64,000 bases of DNA, taken from positions 26,862 to 90,861 of the forward strand of contig NZ_BAEO01000024.1 of NCBI RefSeq assembly GCF_000314995.1, given 5' to 3'. This DNA is from Paraglaciecola arctica BSs20135 (lineage in GTDB: Bacteria > Pseudomonadota > Gammaproteobacteria > Enterobacterales > Alteromonadaceae). The notes beneath the pieces were generated by a model. That model searched no databases and was not told the DNA's origin. It saw nothing but the letters and a program-made list of their open reading frames with translations. How positions within the stretch are numbered: the first letter of the stretch is position 1; every line of letters starts with the position of its first letter. Positions 26,311-36,833 of the stretch are shown one piece after another. The translations under genes and the position numbers were made by a program.

Positions 26311-28101
26311 ATGCGTAAACCACTAGCGATTACAGATGTTGTATTGCGTGACGCTCACCAATCATTGTTTGCAACCAGAATGCGTCTCAAAGACATGTTA
26401 CCGATAGCAAGTAAATTAGACGATATTGGCTATTGGTCTCTAGAAACATGGGGTGGCGCGACTTTTGATGCTTGCATTCGTTACTTAGGAGAAGACCCAT
26501 GGGATCGCATTCGTCAACTTAAAAAGGCGATGCCTAAAACTAAGCAGCAAATGTTGTTACGTGGCCAGAATCTTTTAGGATATCGTCATTACGCCGATGA
26601 TGTAGTAGAAAAATTTGTAGAGCGAGCACATACAAATGGTGTTGATGTGTTCCGTATATTTGATGCGATGAACGATATTCGTAACCTTCAAACTGCAGTT
26701 AAAGCAGCTATTAAACAAGGTGCACATGCTCAAGGAACCATGTCTTACACAGTGTCACCTGTGCATTCCTTGCAAACTTGGTTGGATATGGCCAACAAAT
26801 TACAAGACATGGGTGTGCATTCAATTTGTATAAAAGACATGGCAGGTTTGTTAAAACCATACGAATGTGAAGAACTGGTGACTAGATTAAAAGAATCCAT
26901 CGAAGTACCTATTGCTTTGCATTGTCATGCAACGACCGGCTTGAGCGCCGCTACCTATCAAAAAGCGATTGATGCAGGTATCGATATTTTAGACACCTCT
27001 ATTTCATCGATGAGTATGACCTATGGTCATACAGCGACTGAAACTATAGTATCTATAGTTGAAGGTACTGAGCGTGATACTGGTTTGGCTTTGCCAGCCT
27101 TTACTGAAATTGCTAGTTATTTCCGTGATGTACGTAAAAAGTATGCAGAGTTCGAAGGTAGCCTCAAAGGTGTTGATGCACGTATTTTGATAGCACAAGT
27201 TCCTGGTGGCATGTTAACCAACATGGAAAGTCAGCTGAAAGAGCAGGGTGCTGAAGATAAAATGGATGAAGTGCTTTTAGAAATTCCGAGAGTAAGAGAA
27301 GATCTTGGTTTTATTCCGCTAGTTACACCGACCTCGCAGATAGTTGGCACTCAATCTGTTATCAATGTAATAACAGGTGAACGTTACAAAAGCATCAGTA
27401 AAGAAACTGCCGGTGTACTCAAAGGCGAATATGGGGCCACTTCTGCACCTGTGAACAAAGAATTACAACTGCGAGTATTAGATGGTAAAGAAGCCATTAC
27501 ATGTCGCCCAGCAGACCTTATTGAAGACGAGTTAGCGGCGCTTACCTCCGAACTTACAGATATTGTCAAAAAAGAATCTATCCAAACAGCAGATGATTTG
27601 GTGGATGACGTGTTGACCTATGCATTGTTCCCACAAATCGGCTTAAAGTTTATTAAAAATAGAAATAACCCTGATGCGTTCGAGCCAGCGCCGAGTCAAA
27701 CACCACAAGTTGCTGCTAGCAATGTTGTTGCGACTGAGGCTACAAGCTCTGGTGCTGCGATGTATTCAGTGCGTGTAGACGGTCAAGTGTTTGAGGTTGA
27801 AGTGGCGAAAAGTGGTGAGTTAACCAATGTGCAAGTAGCTTCTAGTTCCGGGCCTGTAGCACAAGGGGCTAGTTCTTCTTCAGCAACAGGACAAACATTA
27901 AATTCACCTTTGGCAGGGAATATTTTTAAAGTGCTGGTCAAAGAAGGTGATGTAGTTAATACAGGTGATGTTGTCATCATTATGGAAGCTATGAAAATGG
28001 AAACTGAAATTCGTGCCTCCGTTTCGGGTGCTGTATCCAATATTTCAACTAAAGAAGGTGATGCCGTGCAAACGGGACAACCTTTATTAGTTATAGGATA
28101 A
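26311..28101 (+). CDS. oadA: Oxaloacetate decarboxylase alpha subunit (OadA)
   Basis: A protein of 596 residues. The N-terminal carboxyltransferase domain has [17 protein letters not shown] and a metal-binding HCHATTG. A conserved PYC_OADA part follows. After an Ala/Ser-rich linker (about residues 460-525) comes a biotinyl domain with EAMKMETE, where Lys562 carries biotin. It transfers the carboxyl group of oxaloacetate to biotin; OadB then decarboxylates it and exports Na+. An AAGGAAG ribosome-binding site precedes the ATG. Confidence 0.97.
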   Translation: MRKPLAITDVVLRDAHQSLFATRMRLKDMLPIASKLDDIGYWSLETWGGATFDACIRYLGEDPWDRIRQLKKAMPKTKQQMLLRGQNLLGYRHYADDVVEKFVERAHTNGVDVFRIFDAMNDIRNLQTAVKAAIKQGAHAQGTMSYTVSPVHSLQTWLDMANKLQDMGVHSICIKDMAGLLKPYECEELVTRLKESIEVPIALHCHATTGLSAATYQKAIDAGIDILDTSISSMSMTYGHTATETIVSIVEGTERDTGLALPAFTEIASYFRDVRKKYAEFEGSLKGVDARILIAQVPGGMLTNMESQLKEQGAEDKMDEVLLEIPRVREDLGFIPLVTPTSQIVGTQSVINVITGERYKSISKETAGVLKGEYGATSAPVNKELQLRVLDGKEAITCRPADLIEDELAALTSELTDIVKKESIQTADDLVDDVLTYALFPQIGLKFIKNRNNPDAFEPAPSQTPQVAASNVVATEATSSGAAMYSVRVDGQVFEVEVAKSGELTNVQVASSSGPVAQGASSSSATGQTLNSPLAGNIFKVLVKEGDVVNTGDVVIIMEAMKMETEIRASVSGAVSNISTKEGDAVQTGQPLLVIG

Positions 28102-28110
28102 GGAACACAA

Positions 28111-29241
28111 ATGGAAAAGCTCGAATTATTATGGCAAAGCACCTCATTGGCTCATTTTGAGTTAGGTCAGGTGATCATGATGAGCGTTGGTGCATTATTA
28201 CTTTATTTAGCTATTGTTAAAAAGTTTGAACCTTTGCTACTGTTACCTATTGGTTTTGGTGCTGTATTAACCAACATTCCGTTGGCCGGTTTTAGTGATC
28301 CTGGTGGATTGCTTTACCTTGTTTATCATGTTGGTATCGATACTGGGGTCTTCCCATTGCTGATTTTTATGGGCGTTGGAGCAATGACGGACTTTAGCGC
28401 ATTGATTGCCAACCCTAGAATGTTGCTACTTGGCGCTGCAGCCCAATTTGGTATCTTCGGTACACTATTTGGTGCGATAGCCTTGAACATGGTTCCAGGC
28501 TTTGAATTTTCACTACAAGATGCCGCAGCCATCGCCATTATCGGTGGTGCTGATGGACCTACTGCTATATTTTTAGCCTCAAAACTAGCGCCTGATCTTC
28601 TCGGTGCTATTGCGGTAGCCGCTTATTCCTACATGGCGTTAGTGCCTCTTATTCAACCACCTATCATGCGTTTATTAACTAGCGAAGATGAAAGAAAAAT
28701 AGAAATGCCACAGCTTAGGACTGTGTCTAAGCGTGAGAAAATTGTATTTCCTCTAGCGGTACTATTGCTTTGTATTTTGTTTTTACCTACAGCTACTCCT
28801 TTAGTTGGAATGTTTTGTTTGGGTAACTTAATGAAAGAGTCAGGTGTAGTAGATAGGCTCAGTAATAGTGCACAAAACGAATTAATTAATGTTGTAACTA
28901 TCTTTTTGGGCTTAGCGGTTGGCTCGAAATTATCAGCCGATAAGTTTTTAACAGTAGAAACGTTAGGTATCTTGGCGCTAGGTGCTATCGCGTTCTCTAT
29001 AGGTACATCAGCAGGCATATTAATGGCAAAAGCAATGAGTAAGCTTAGTAGCCAAAAGATCAACCCATTGATTGGGGCTGCGGGTGTATCTGCGGTGCCT
29101 ATGGCTGCAAGGGTGGTTAACAAAGTTGGACTAGAGGCAAACCATCATAACTTCTTGTTGATGCATGCTATGGGGCCTAATGTAGCTGGAGTCTTAGGCT
29201 CAGCAGTCGCCGCTGGAATTTTGTTAGCTTTGGTAGGGTAA
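28111..29241 (+). CDS. oadB: Oxaloacetate decarboxylase beta subunit, Na+ pump (OadB)
   Basis: A protein of 376 residues with about nine to eleven membrane segments. The conserved [12 protein letters not shown] motif carries the Asp required for Na+ transport, and the C-terminal half has [10 protein letters not shown] and [18 protein letters not shown]. It decarboxylates carboxy-biotin and pumps Na+ outwards. It starts nine bases after oadA. No terminator is evident after it. Confidence 0.97.
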   Translation: MEKLELLWQSTSLAHFELGQVIMMSVGALLLYLAIVKKFEPLLLLPIGFGAVLTNIPLAGFSDPGGLLYLVYHVGIDTGVFPLLIFMGVGAMTDFSALIANPRMLLLGAAAQFGIFGTLFGAIALNMVPGFEFSLQDAAAIAIIGGADGPTAIFLASKLAPDLLGAIAVAAYSYMALVPLIQPPIMRLLTSEDERKIEMPQLRTVSKREKIVFPLAVLLLCILFLPTATPLVGMFCLGNLMKESGVVDRLSNSAQNELINVVTIFLGLAVGSKLSADKFLTVETLGILALGAIAFSIGTSAGILMAKAMSKLSSQKINPLIGAAGVSAVPMAARVVNKVGLEANHHNFLLMHAMGPNVAGVLGSAVAAGILLALVG

Positions 29242-29455
29242 AATAACTAAATTGATTTCGGACTGAGGAATGTCGAAGAATTAAATATTAATTTATATTT
29301 CAAAGAGACAATCGATATCAATGGCATTTATCAGGTATTTGATGGGCCACAAATAGCGGTGCTGACAGGCACTGCTTATTCCTAACAAAGGTTACTAAAT
29401 ATGGTGCTAATTTTACTCATTCGATTTAGTGCCATTCCCTATGTGCCACCCAGTG
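29242..29455. other. Gap between oadB and sapF with a gene-end-like fragment
   Basis: No complete gene. The plus strand has an open stretch without a usual start, codons 29251-29385 ending at TAA, which reads ...NLYFKETIDINGIYQVFDGPQ.... It looks protein-like but matches nothing I recognise; it may be the tail of a lost gene or chance. Confidence 0.3.
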
Positions 29456-30241
29456 TTAATTATTCTGTCTATTAACCAATGCTTGATGAGAATCTACTAA
29501 CTTTTTAGTGTATTCATCTTTAGGCCAATTGAATATCACATCTGTTTTTCCCGACTCGATTACTTTTCCATCTTTCATGATGATCACTTTGTCAGAGATA
29601 TGCCTGACAATACCTAAATTTTGGGAAATAAAAATAAACCCTAATCCCAAATCACGCTGTAATTTCATTAGCAGATTAACTGCCTGAGAACGTACCGATG
29701 GATCTAATGCAGCAAAGGGTTCATCTGCAACTATCACCTTGGGATTAAGTATCAGAGCGCGGGCTAAGGCTATTCTTTGACGCTGTCCATCCGACAGCAT
29801 ATGCCGATAAAAAAAACGGTGCTCTGTCATTAGCCCAACTTGTCTTAAGGTGTGTTCTATAAGGGATATACGTTCTTGAGCATTAAGTTTAGTGTTGAGG
29901 CGCAACGGTTCTTCCAGAATAGTGCCTAAGGTCAATCCCGGGTTTAGAGACTCATTAGTATTTTGAAAAATCATTCTGATATCGAGGCATCTGACATTAA
30001 TATTCGATTTATTTAGCTCCACTCCATTCATAAAAATCTTGCCACTTTTGGGTGTTTCTAAACCCACAAGTAGTTTGGCCAATAAGGACTTACCCGAGCC
30101 GTTGTTGCCAACAATAGCCAAGGTTTCACCTGCTTTAAAATTAAAGCTTACAGGCCCTAAATCAAAAGTTATCTTCTTTTTTGACCACATGCTTTTTATG
30201 GTATTTTGAAAAGTTAAGTCTTCAACTTCGATAAGATCCAT
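29456..30241 (-). CDS. sapF: SapF, ABC transporter ATP-binding protein
   Basis: A protein of about 261 residues of the peptide/oligopeptide ABC ATPase family. The Walker A GNNGSGKS, the signature LSDGQRQRIALARAL and Walker B VIVADEPFAALD are complete. SapF pairs with SapD to power the SapBC permease. The frame opens at 30256, but ATG 30241 (MDLIEVEDLTF) overlaps the sapD stop as TAATG and is preferred. It is the last gene of sapABCDF. Confidence 0.93.
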   Translation of the reverse strand: MDLIEVEDLTFQNTIKSMWSKKKITFDLGPVSFNFKAGETLAIVGNNGSGKSLLAKLLVGLETPKSGKIFMNGVELNKSNINVRCLDIRMIFQNTNESLNPGLTLGTILEEPLRLNTKLNAQERISLIEHTLRQVGLMTEHRFFYRHMLSDGQRQRIALARALILNPKVIVADEPFAALDPSVRSQAVNLLMKLQRDLGLGFIFISQNLGIVRHISDKVIIMKDGKVIESGKTDVIFNWPKDEYTKKLVDSHQALVNRQNN

Positions 30242-31236
30242 TATTTGGCTTTCCAATGCAGCGGAAAATGACAGCTATAAAAATGTGTATGAACCCGTCT
30301 AATTTGAGGTATTGCCACGCACTCTCTGCGAGCTCGTGGGCACCTTGGGCCTAATCTACAGCCAATTGGTAAGTGATACAGAGTCGGGATAGTGCCATCA
30401 AGTGAGGTGAGTGGGGACTTTGGTGGTAAGTCTTTGCGAAAGCTTGGGGCACTATCTAGCAGAGCTTGAGTATAGGGGTGGAAGGCGCGTTTTCTTAGTT
30501 GCTGTAACTCACCACTTTCAACTGTTTGTCCACAATACAAAACTGTCATATAACTAGCCATATTCGAGATAGCTAACAAATCGTGACTGACGAATAAAAT
30601 ACTCATATTTCTTACTTGGTTAACCCTACTAAGTAATTTTAATATTTGTGTTTTTGCGATTACTTCCATGCCTCTAGTGGGATCATCGGCAATAATTAAC
30701 TTAGGTTCAGAAGCAAGAGCCATGGCAATCATAAACTTCTGCACTACATCGTTGCTAATTTGGTGAGGATAACTATTGAGGCATATTTGATGATTTTTAA
30801 TACCCACTTTATGCAACAGTTTTATCGCTAACCCTTGTTTTTCAGCATTGCGTTGCCAAAACCAGGTTTTAGTTAACTTGTCAGTAGGAAGCATTTCTTT
30901 TAGTTGCTGGCCTAAGGTTAATAGCGGATCAAGTGAATTAATTGGGTTTTGGAAAATCACCGAAATATCTTTACGAATGATCTTTCGTCTTGCTTTGACC
31001 GACATGGTCAATAAGTTTTGTCCTTTCCAGGTCATACGGTCGGCAGTAATTCGCCAGCGCACAGGCAGCGCCCCAACAATGGCTTTAACTATCAAACTTT
31101 TGCCTGAGCCGGATTCACCCACCAAGGCATGAATTTGACCTTCATGGATCACCATGTTGATTTTATCTAGCGCCTTTACCCAGCCGCCAGATATATCAAT
31201 TTCCAACGTGAGGTTTTTGATATCAAGTAGGACCAT
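30241..31236 (-). CDS. sapD: SapD, ABC transporter ATP-binding protein
   Basis: A protein of 331 residues. Walker A is GESGSGKS and Walker B LIIADDPTRGMEV, with a C-terminal oligopeptide-transporter tail (CRLGPRCPRARREC). The usual LSGGQ signature is replaced by ISNDVVQKFMIAMALA, a degenerate form also seen in E. coli SapD. Its start overlaps the sapC stop by one base and its stop overlaps sapF. E. coli SapD is also linked to potassium uptake by Trk. Confidence 0.93.
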   Translation of the reverse strand: MVLLDIKNLTLEIDISGGWVKALDKINMVIHEGQIHALVGESGSGKSLIVKAIVGALPVRWRITADRMTWKGQNLLTMSVKARRKIIRKDISVIFQNPINSLDPLLTLGQQLKEMLPTDKLTKTWFWQRNAEKQGLAIKLLHKVGIKNHQICLNSYPHQISNDVVQKFMIAMALASEPKLIIADDPTRGMEVIAKTQILKLLSRVNQVRNMSILFVSHDLLAISNMASYMTVLYCGQTVESGELQQLRKRAFHPYTQALLDSAPSFRKDLPPKSPLTSLDGTIPTLYHLPIGCRLGPRCPRARRECVAIPQIRRVHTHFYSCHFPLHWKAK

Positions 31237-32198
31237 TAGTGTAATAACCTATTTCTAAGGGCTGATCGCAGACCGTCACCAACTAAATTAATGGAAATTA
31301 TCATGACAAACAAGGCACCACCGGGCACGGCAATAGTCCAAGGTGCAATGTAAGCGACTTCAATACCTTCCAAGAGCATTGCCCCTAATTCAGACGACGG
31401 GGCTTGAGCGCCTAGTTTGAGAAATCCTAATGCACTGATATCTAAGATCGAAACGGATAGTGCTAGGGTCGCCTGTACCACTAACATTTCACCCATATTC
31501 GGTAATATGGAATGGATAAATATATGCCTTTTGCTGGCTCCGTCGAGTTTGGCAGCCATAATGTATTCTTTCGATAGTTCACGTCTTATAAAGTCGCGAG
31601 TTTGGTGCACAAATTGCGGTATTAACGACAGGGCGATGGCCCACATGCTATTAACTAATCCCGGACCTAAAATAGCAATAATAATGATGGCGATAAGTAG
31701 TGTTGGAATGGCTTGAATGGAGTCTAAAGTATGGTTAATAAAACTTGAGCGGAATCCTTTGCTCATCCCTGCTAGAGCGCCTAATCCAACTCCCAGCAAC
31801 ATTGCTACTATAACCAGCAATATACTAATACCAAAGGTCATTCTGCAGCCATATATAATCCGAGATAATAAATCACGGCCTAAGGCGTCTGTTCCAAATA
31901 AGTGGCTAATGCCACCGTTGGGATACCAAGAGGGGGGGATCAGTAAATCACCTATTTGTTGCATATTTGGATCAAAGGGCGCTAATAAAGGACAGAAAAT
32001 GGTGATTATTAGAAAAAACGTAAAACAAAAAAAGCCAGCGACAGCGATATGATTTTTTTTGAATTCCATCCAAGTGTACTGCAGCGGAGAGGGATGGTGT
32101 TCTTCTTGATATAAGCTAGGTTGTGGCACGTTCAGCCCTTCTGCGTCTTGGATCGGTGAGACGAATAGTGAGATCAATCGACATAGTGAAAATGACAA
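31236..32198 (-). CDS. sapC: SapC, ABC transporter permease
   Basis: A permease with six membrane segments and the inner-membrane transport signature (EYIMAAKLDGASKRHIFIHSILPN). The frame opens at 32198, which would overlap sapB by 83 bases and add a poor N-terminus (MSFSLCRLISLFVS). The family-like sequence starts near NVPQPSLYQEEHHPSPL, where no ATG exists. The true start is unclear: CTG 32135, a TTG further upstream, or ATG 32072. The function is peptide import with SapB. Confidence 0.88.
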   Translation of the reverse strand: MSFSLCRLISLFVSPIQDAEGLNVPQPSLYQEEHHPSPLQYTWMEFKKNHIAVAGFFCFTFFLIITIFCPLLAPFDPNMQQIGDLLIPPSWYPNGGISHLFGTDALGRDLLSRIIYGCRMTFGISILLVIVAMLLGVGLGALAGMSKGFRSSFINHTLDSIQAIPTLLIAIIIIAILGPGLVNSMWAIALSLIPQFVHQTRDFIRRELSKEYIMAAKLDGASKRHIFIHSILPNMGEMLVVQATLALSVSILDISALGFLKLGAQAPSSELGAMLLEGIEVAYIAPWTIAVPGGALFVMIISINLVGDGLRSALRNRLLH

Positions 32199-33147
32199 CC
32201 AAAACGGATACAGCTAACATTCCTGCTCTAATCGCTGGGTAATCTTGTTGATAAATGGCCTGAATGAGCCAATTACCTATACCTGGCCAAGAAAATATAC
32301 TCTCTACTATCATGGCGTTGGTTAACAATGTGGGAAATTGCATGGCTAGTAGTGGCAGAATGGGTATCAGCGCATTCCTTATTCCATGGCGCATTAACAC
32401 TTGCCTAGGGGTTAAACCTCTAGCGTAGGCAGCTAAGATAAACTCACTATTTAAAGTTTCAATTACAGAACGTCTTGTGATGCGCAATATGAGGGTTGTT
32501 GTGACAACGGCAATTGATAAAGTTGGTAAAATAAGGTGCCTAAACGCACTAATGAGTGCTGCCTGTTTATCGATAGAATCAGATAATAAAATATCGATTA
32601 TAATGAAATCTGTGATGCTAGGGATCTCAAATAATAAACTAATACGTCCAGATAGTGGAAACCATCCAAGTTGCAGGGAAAATACTAAAATCAAGAGCAA
32701 TGCGAGCCAGAATACTGGTATGGAATAACCCAATAAGCTCACCGAAAGCAGACTATAGTCCGTAAGTTTATGGTGTCGTAAAGCAGCTATAAAACCTAAT
32801 GGTAGTCCAATGAAAAAAGACAGGAAAAGCGCATAAGCACTAAGCTCTATGCTAGCCGGAAGGTAATGGCCAACATCTTCATATAGTGGTAATCCAGAAC
32901 TAAAACTGACTCCCCAGTTGCCAGCAAATAGTTCACCTATATAATGCCAATATTGGACAAAAATATTGTCATCAGCAGAATACATTAATGCACTATTTTG
33001 CATTGCCGTTAATTCATTCAGCCGTAAGCCCGTAAGATTTTCTACTGCTTCCCCAGGAAATAAATAAGCCAAGATAAAAGACAATAAACTCAAAATAAAA
33101 AGGGTCACAAGAACAAGATTTGTATAACGCAACAAAACATTAGTCAT
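32116..33147 (-). CDS. sapB: SapB, ABC transporter permease
   Basis: A protein of 343 residues with six membrane segments and the DppB-type permease motif (EFILAAYARGLTPRQVLMRHGIRNALIPI). Together with SapC it forms the membrane channel of the Sap peptide transporter. Its start overlaps the sapA stop by one base, and its end overlaps the sapC frame. Confidence 0.92.
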   Translation of the reverse strand: MTNVLLRYTNLVLVTLFILSLLSFILAYLFPGEAVENLTGLRLNELTAMQNSALMYSADDNIFVQYWHYIGELFAGNWGVSFSSGLPLYEDVGHYLPASIELSAYALFLSFFIGLPLGFIAALRHHKLTDYSLLSVSLLGYSIPVFWLALLLILVFSLQLGWFPLSGRISLLFEIPSITDFIIIDILLSDSIDKQAALISAFRHLILPTLSIAVVTTTLILRITRRSVIETLNSEFILAAYARGLTPRQVLMRHGIRNALIPILPLLAMQFPTLLTNAMIVESIFSWPGIGNWLIQAIYQQDYPAIRAGMLAVSVLVVIFTMSIDLTIRLTDPRRRRAERATT

Positions 33148-34784
33148 TAGTGCTTTTTCACTCCACCAAAACGCACACCGCCATATGGATTAATCACTAA
33201 CCCATCCAGTTCTTTTCTATGGGCTTGGTATCGAGATGCATGAGCAATGGGGATCAAAGGCAGTTGTTCTGCTAAAAGTTCATTGGCCTTGCCATAAAAA
33301 TAGGTCCGTTCACTGATCTCAGTATACTGTAGCGCTTTATTAATCAATAAGTCATATTCGTCAGAACACCACATTGCTCTGTTAGTGCCTGACTCTATGG
33401 CCGCACATGATAATAGTGGTCGGTAAAAATTATCTGGATCGCCATTGTCTGCAGACCAGCCAATTAATACAGAGTCATGTAATCCCTCGGTTAAACGTTC
33501 TCTAAATATTGACCATTCGTAACTGATAATATTGACTTGTATGCCGACAACTTGCAGATAGGCTTGGATTAGCTCTGCCATTTTCATGGCATTTGGATTA
33601 TAAGCTCGTTGCACTGGCATGGCCCAGACCGTCATTGAAAAGTCCTCAGGGATCCCTTCCTCACGCAATAGTTTTATTGCTGCGATTGGATTATAACTAA
33701 GAGGTCTAACATCCGCTAAGAATGCCCAGGATGTTGGTGGAACTATGTTCTTTGCTGGAATAGCACTATTAAAATAAATGGCTTCAATCAAGGCATTTTT
33801 ATCGATTGCCATACCTAACGCTCGGCGCACTTGCGGGTTATTAAAGGGCGGTTTCGAGGTGTTAAAAGCCCAAAAACCTATGTTTAAGCCAGGTTTTTCA
33901 TCTAATACTAAATTTTCTTGTTGACGTATCACTTCTAGTTCACTGTGAGCTGGTAAAGCAATCGCATCACATTCCCCAGTAAGCAGTTTAGCCAGCCTAA
34001 GTGAGCTGGAAGGGGTGATATCAAATATGAGCTTGTCGGTTAGCTCAACTTCGCGCCAATATTCTGGATGTTTTGTATAGCGTATATAACGGTCTTGGCG
34101 AAAGCTGGCCAACTGATATGGACCAGTGCCTACTGGCTTATAATCTATTAGTTCTTTTTGATTCCGAGATATTAATTTGTCCGCATATTCAGCGGATAAT
34201 ATCACCGCAAAATCTGTCGCGAGGTTAGCTAAAAAAGAACTTTCTGGATTATGAAGGGTGATTTCTATTCGATAACCATTTATTCGCTTAACCTGTGATA
34301 TCAATCCGCGAAGATTCAAGCTATCGGTATAAGTATATCTTCCACCAGAAATGTCGTGATACGGGTGATCAACCAGACGCCAACGATTAATGCTAAACAA
34401 TACGTCGTCTGCATTAAAAAAGCGTGTTGGTGTAAAGGTCTGAGTTTGATGAAAAGAAACCTCTTGTCTCAATTGAAAGGTATAAGTTTTACCGTCATCA
34501 CTGACTAGCCAACTGGTGGCTAACGCGGGGACGATATCTCCAGTCACTGGGTCAAAATCTATTAATCGATCATAAATTTGGTGGGACGAAGCATCGACCG
34601 TCGTGCCTGAGGTATCTAATTGTGGATTAAAGTTGGAGGGACTTCCTTCCGAGCAATATATAATACCATTGGGGTCTGTTTTTGATTGAAGAAGTGCATC
34701 ACATGCACACAATAAGGTACAGACCAAAATAATTAAAGGTGTCTTGAATCCAGTATTTTTATTGTGCTTTTTGAGAATATTCAC
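33147..34784 (-). CDS. sapA: SapA, periplasmic peptide-binding protein
   Basis: A protein of 545 residues of the DppA/OppA binding-protein family (SBP_bac_5): YCSEGSPSNFNPQLDTSGTT, then YDRLIDFDPVTGDIVPALA. The N-terminus has a hydrophobic segment followed by LLCAC, a possible lipobox, so it may be a lipoprotein. In E. coli and Haemophilus Sap is linked to antimicrobial-peptide resistance. sapA begins nine bases after pspF ends, so the sap genes are probably transcribed from the pspF promoter. Confidence 0.92.
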   Translation of the reverse strand: MNILKKHNKNTGFKTPLIILVCTLLCACDALLQSKTDPNGIIYCSEGSPSNFNPQLDTSGTTVDASSHQIYDRLIDFDPVTGDIVPALATSWLVSDDGKTYTFQLRQEVSFHQTQTFTPTRFFNADDVLFSINRWRLVDHPYHDISGGRYTYTDSLNLRGLISQVKRINGYRIEITLHNPESSFLANLATDFAVILSAEYADKLISRNQKELIDYKPVGTGPYQLASFRQDRYIRYTKHPEYWREVELTDKLIFDITPSSSLRLAKLLTGECDAIALPAHSELEVIRQQENLVLDEKPGLNIGFWAFNTSKPPFNNPQVRRALGMAIDKNALIEAIYFNSAIPAKNIVPPTSWAFLADVRPLSYNPIAAIKLLREEGIPEDFSMTVWAMPVQRAYNPNAMKMAELIQAYLQVVGIQVNIISYEWSIFRERLTEGLHDSVLIGWSADNGDPDNFYRPLLSCAAIESGTNRAMWCSDEYDLLINKALQYTEISERTYFYGKANELLAEQLPLIPIAHASRYQAHRKELDGLVINPYGGVRFGGVKKH

Positions 34785-34793
34785 GAGTTGAGC

Positions 34794-35894
34794 TTAAACC
34801 ATATCTTCATTAGTTTGTTCTAACAAATTATACTTTTTCAAATAACCACGTAATTGATGATAAGTTAATCCAAGTTTTTCAGCGGTCTTTTTTTGATTAA
34901 ATTGGCTGTCTGCCAATGCTTGCTTTATTAAATCAATCTCAAAATCTTGGGAAAGTTCTTTTAAATCAACTGGAAAATCAAAAGATGAGCTTGTTTTAAG
35001 CTCAGAAGTGACTGGAACTTGTGGTAAAGGTTCAACTGATGCAGTCGCAGCAGCAGAAACCACTTCTGATTGCATAATTCTGTCCTGTGTTTTGATTCTT
35101 TTTTGTGGTCGGTAAATAGACTCAAAAGGATCCAAAACAATATTATGCACAGGTAAGTTGGGATTATTACTTCGATATACTGCACGTTCGACTACATTTT
35201 TTAATTCACGAATATTACCAGGCCAGTAATAGTCCAACAAAGTGCGTTTGGCTTTTTCTGTAAAACCGCTGAAGAGTTCCATATCCAGCTCTCTGGCCAT
35301 ATTAATCGCAAAGTGTTCCGCTAACATCATTATGTCTTCTCTACGTTCCCGTAGAGGGGGTAGGGTAATAACGTCAAATGCTAACCTGTCTAGCAAGTCA
35401 GCTCGGAATTCGCCTGAGTCAGCCAAGGCGGGTAAATCTTCATTGGTTGCTGCTACTAATCGAACATCGACTTTGACACTGCGAGACCCACCCACACGTT
35501 CAAACTCTCCATATTCAATCACACGCAGCAGCTTTTCTTGTACCATGCCAGAGGTATTGGCCAGTTCATCTAAAAATAGGGTGCCGTTATGTGCTGTTTC
35601 GAATCTCCCTTCTCGGCGTTTGGCCGCGCCAGTAAATGCACCTGCTTCGTAACCAAACAATTCACTTTCTAACAAACTTTCGTTTAGAGCTGCACAATTT
35701 AGTGTTAGATAATTTTGTTCCCAGCGTTTTGACAAAAAGTGCATGCGGGCGGCTACAAGTTCCTTACCTGTGCCTCTTTCACCAATAATTAATACGGGTT
35801 TATTTAAAGGCGCAATTTGTGAAATTTGCTCTAATACCTCTAAAAAGTTATTAGAGTGTCCTAGCAAATTATCTTGTTGGCGAAAGCGGCTCAT
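34794..35894 (-). CDS. pspF: PspF, sigma-54 activator of the phage-shock operon
   Basis: A protein of about 366 residues. The AAA+ domain has Walker A GERGTGKE, the sigma-54 contact loop GAFTGA (in FGYEAGAFTGAAKRREG), and Walker B TLFLDELA. The C-terminal Fis-type helix-turn-helix is QKKTAEKLGLTYHQLRGYLKKY. There is no N-terminal sensor domain, as in PspF. ATG 35894 has AGGA just upstream; the longer TTG 35906 lies on that ribosome-binding site. It is divergent from pspA. Confidence 0.95.
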   Translation of the reverse strand: MSRFRQQDNLLGHSNNFLEVLEQISQIAPLNKPVLIIGERGTGKELVAARMHFLSKRWEQNYLTLNCAALNESLLESELFGYEAGAFTGAAKRREGRFETAHNGTLFLDELANTSGMVQEKLLRVIEYGEFERVGGSRSVKVDVRLVAATNEDLPALADSGEFRADLLDRLAFDVITLPPLRERREDIMMLAEHFAINMARELDMELFSGFTEKAKRTLLDYYWPGNIRELKNVVERAVYRSNNPNLPVHNIVLDPFESIYRPQKRIKTQDRIMQSEVVSAAATASVEPLPQVPVTSELKTSSSFDFPVDLKELSQDFEIDLIKQALADSQFNQKKTAEKLGLTYHQLRGYLKKYNLLEQTNEDMV

Positions 35895-36018
35895 CAATAT
35901 CCTCAAAAAGTGGTCTAAACGACTAACTAATAGTCTGCTTACTAATTATTGTAGATCTCAGGGGTCGGCGTGTAAATTAATATTTCTTTAAAATCAATAA
36001 TTTAGTTAAACCATGATG

Positions 36019-36034
36019 TTGGCCTGTAAATTGA
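36019..36034 (+). promoter_or_regulatory. Sigma-54 promoter of pspABC
   Basis: TTGGC at 36019-36023, seven bases, TTGA at 36031-36034. It matches the -24/-12 pattern except A for the last C. It lies about 93 bases before the pspA ATG in the gap divergent from pspF, as expected for a PspF-driven promoter. PspF-binding sites were not resolved. Confidence 0.7.
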
Positions 36035-36126
36035 ATAACAATAGTAAATAGTAGTTTGGTAAATAAAACCAATAATCCAGTTAAGTAACAGTATTTAACT
36101 AACATTTGATAAAAGAGGTAAAGACT

Positions 36127-36804
36127 ATGGGTATCTTCTCGCGTTTCACAGACATAGTGAACTCAAATATTAATTCCATTTTAGACAAGGCCGAAGATCC
36201 TGAAAAAATGGTGCGTTTAATCATTCAGGAAATGGAAGACACTTTAGTTGAAGTGCGCTCTGCTTCTGCGAAGACCTTAGCTAGTAAAAAGGAGATTTTT
36301 TCGCAAATCAGTAAAATGCAAAACGAAGCCAAGGATTGGAAAGCGAAAGCGGAGTTAGCTATCAGTAAAGATAGAGAAGACTTGGCTAGGGCTGCGTTGC
36401 AAGAAAAGAAAAAATGTGACGAACATGCCAGAGCTTTGTCGTCTGAGCTTAATATAGTCGATGAGCAAATCACTAAATTACAAAGTGAAGTAGGTCAGTT
36501 ACAAGATAAACTGGCGGATGCTAAAACACGTCAAAAAGCCATTATGCTACGTCAGAAAACGGTTAGCTCTAGGCTTGAAGTCAAGAAGACCTTAGACAGT
36601 GGCAAAGTCGATGCTGCAATGGGACGTTTTGAGCAATATGAGCGCAAAATTGATGATTTAGAGTCACAAGTTGATGCGTACGACTTAGGTAAGAAAACCT
36701 TAGCTGATGAATTTGCTGAACTTGAGTCAGATGAAGAAATCGATGATGAACTGGCTGCGTTGAAGAAAAAAATGCAAAGCAAATCTACAGCTAGTAAAAA
36801 ATAA
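36127..36804 (+). CDS. pspA: PspA, phage-shock membrane-maintenance protein
   Basis: A protein of 225 residues, almost entirely coiled coil, starting MGIFSRFTDIVNSNINSILDKAEDPEKM as in E. coli PspA. PspA inhibits PspF and, on membrane stress, assembles on the inner membrane to limit proton leak. The frame is open from TTG 36106, but AAAGAGGT at 36112-36119 places the start at ATG 36127. pspB follows after 29 bases. Confidence 0.96.
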   Translation: MGIFSRFTDIVNSNINSILDKAEDPEKMVRLIIQEMEDTLVEVRSASAKTLASKKEIFSQISKMQNEAKDWKAKAELAISKDREDLARAALQEKKKCDEHARALSSELNIVDEQITKLQSEVGQLQDKLADAKTRQKAIMLRQKTVSSRLEVKKTLDSGKVDAAMGRFEQYERKIDDLESQVDAYDLGKKTLADEFAELESDEEIDDELAALKKKMQSKSTASKK

Positions 36805-36833
36805 TACCTATTCGAGTTAGAAGGAGATAAATT

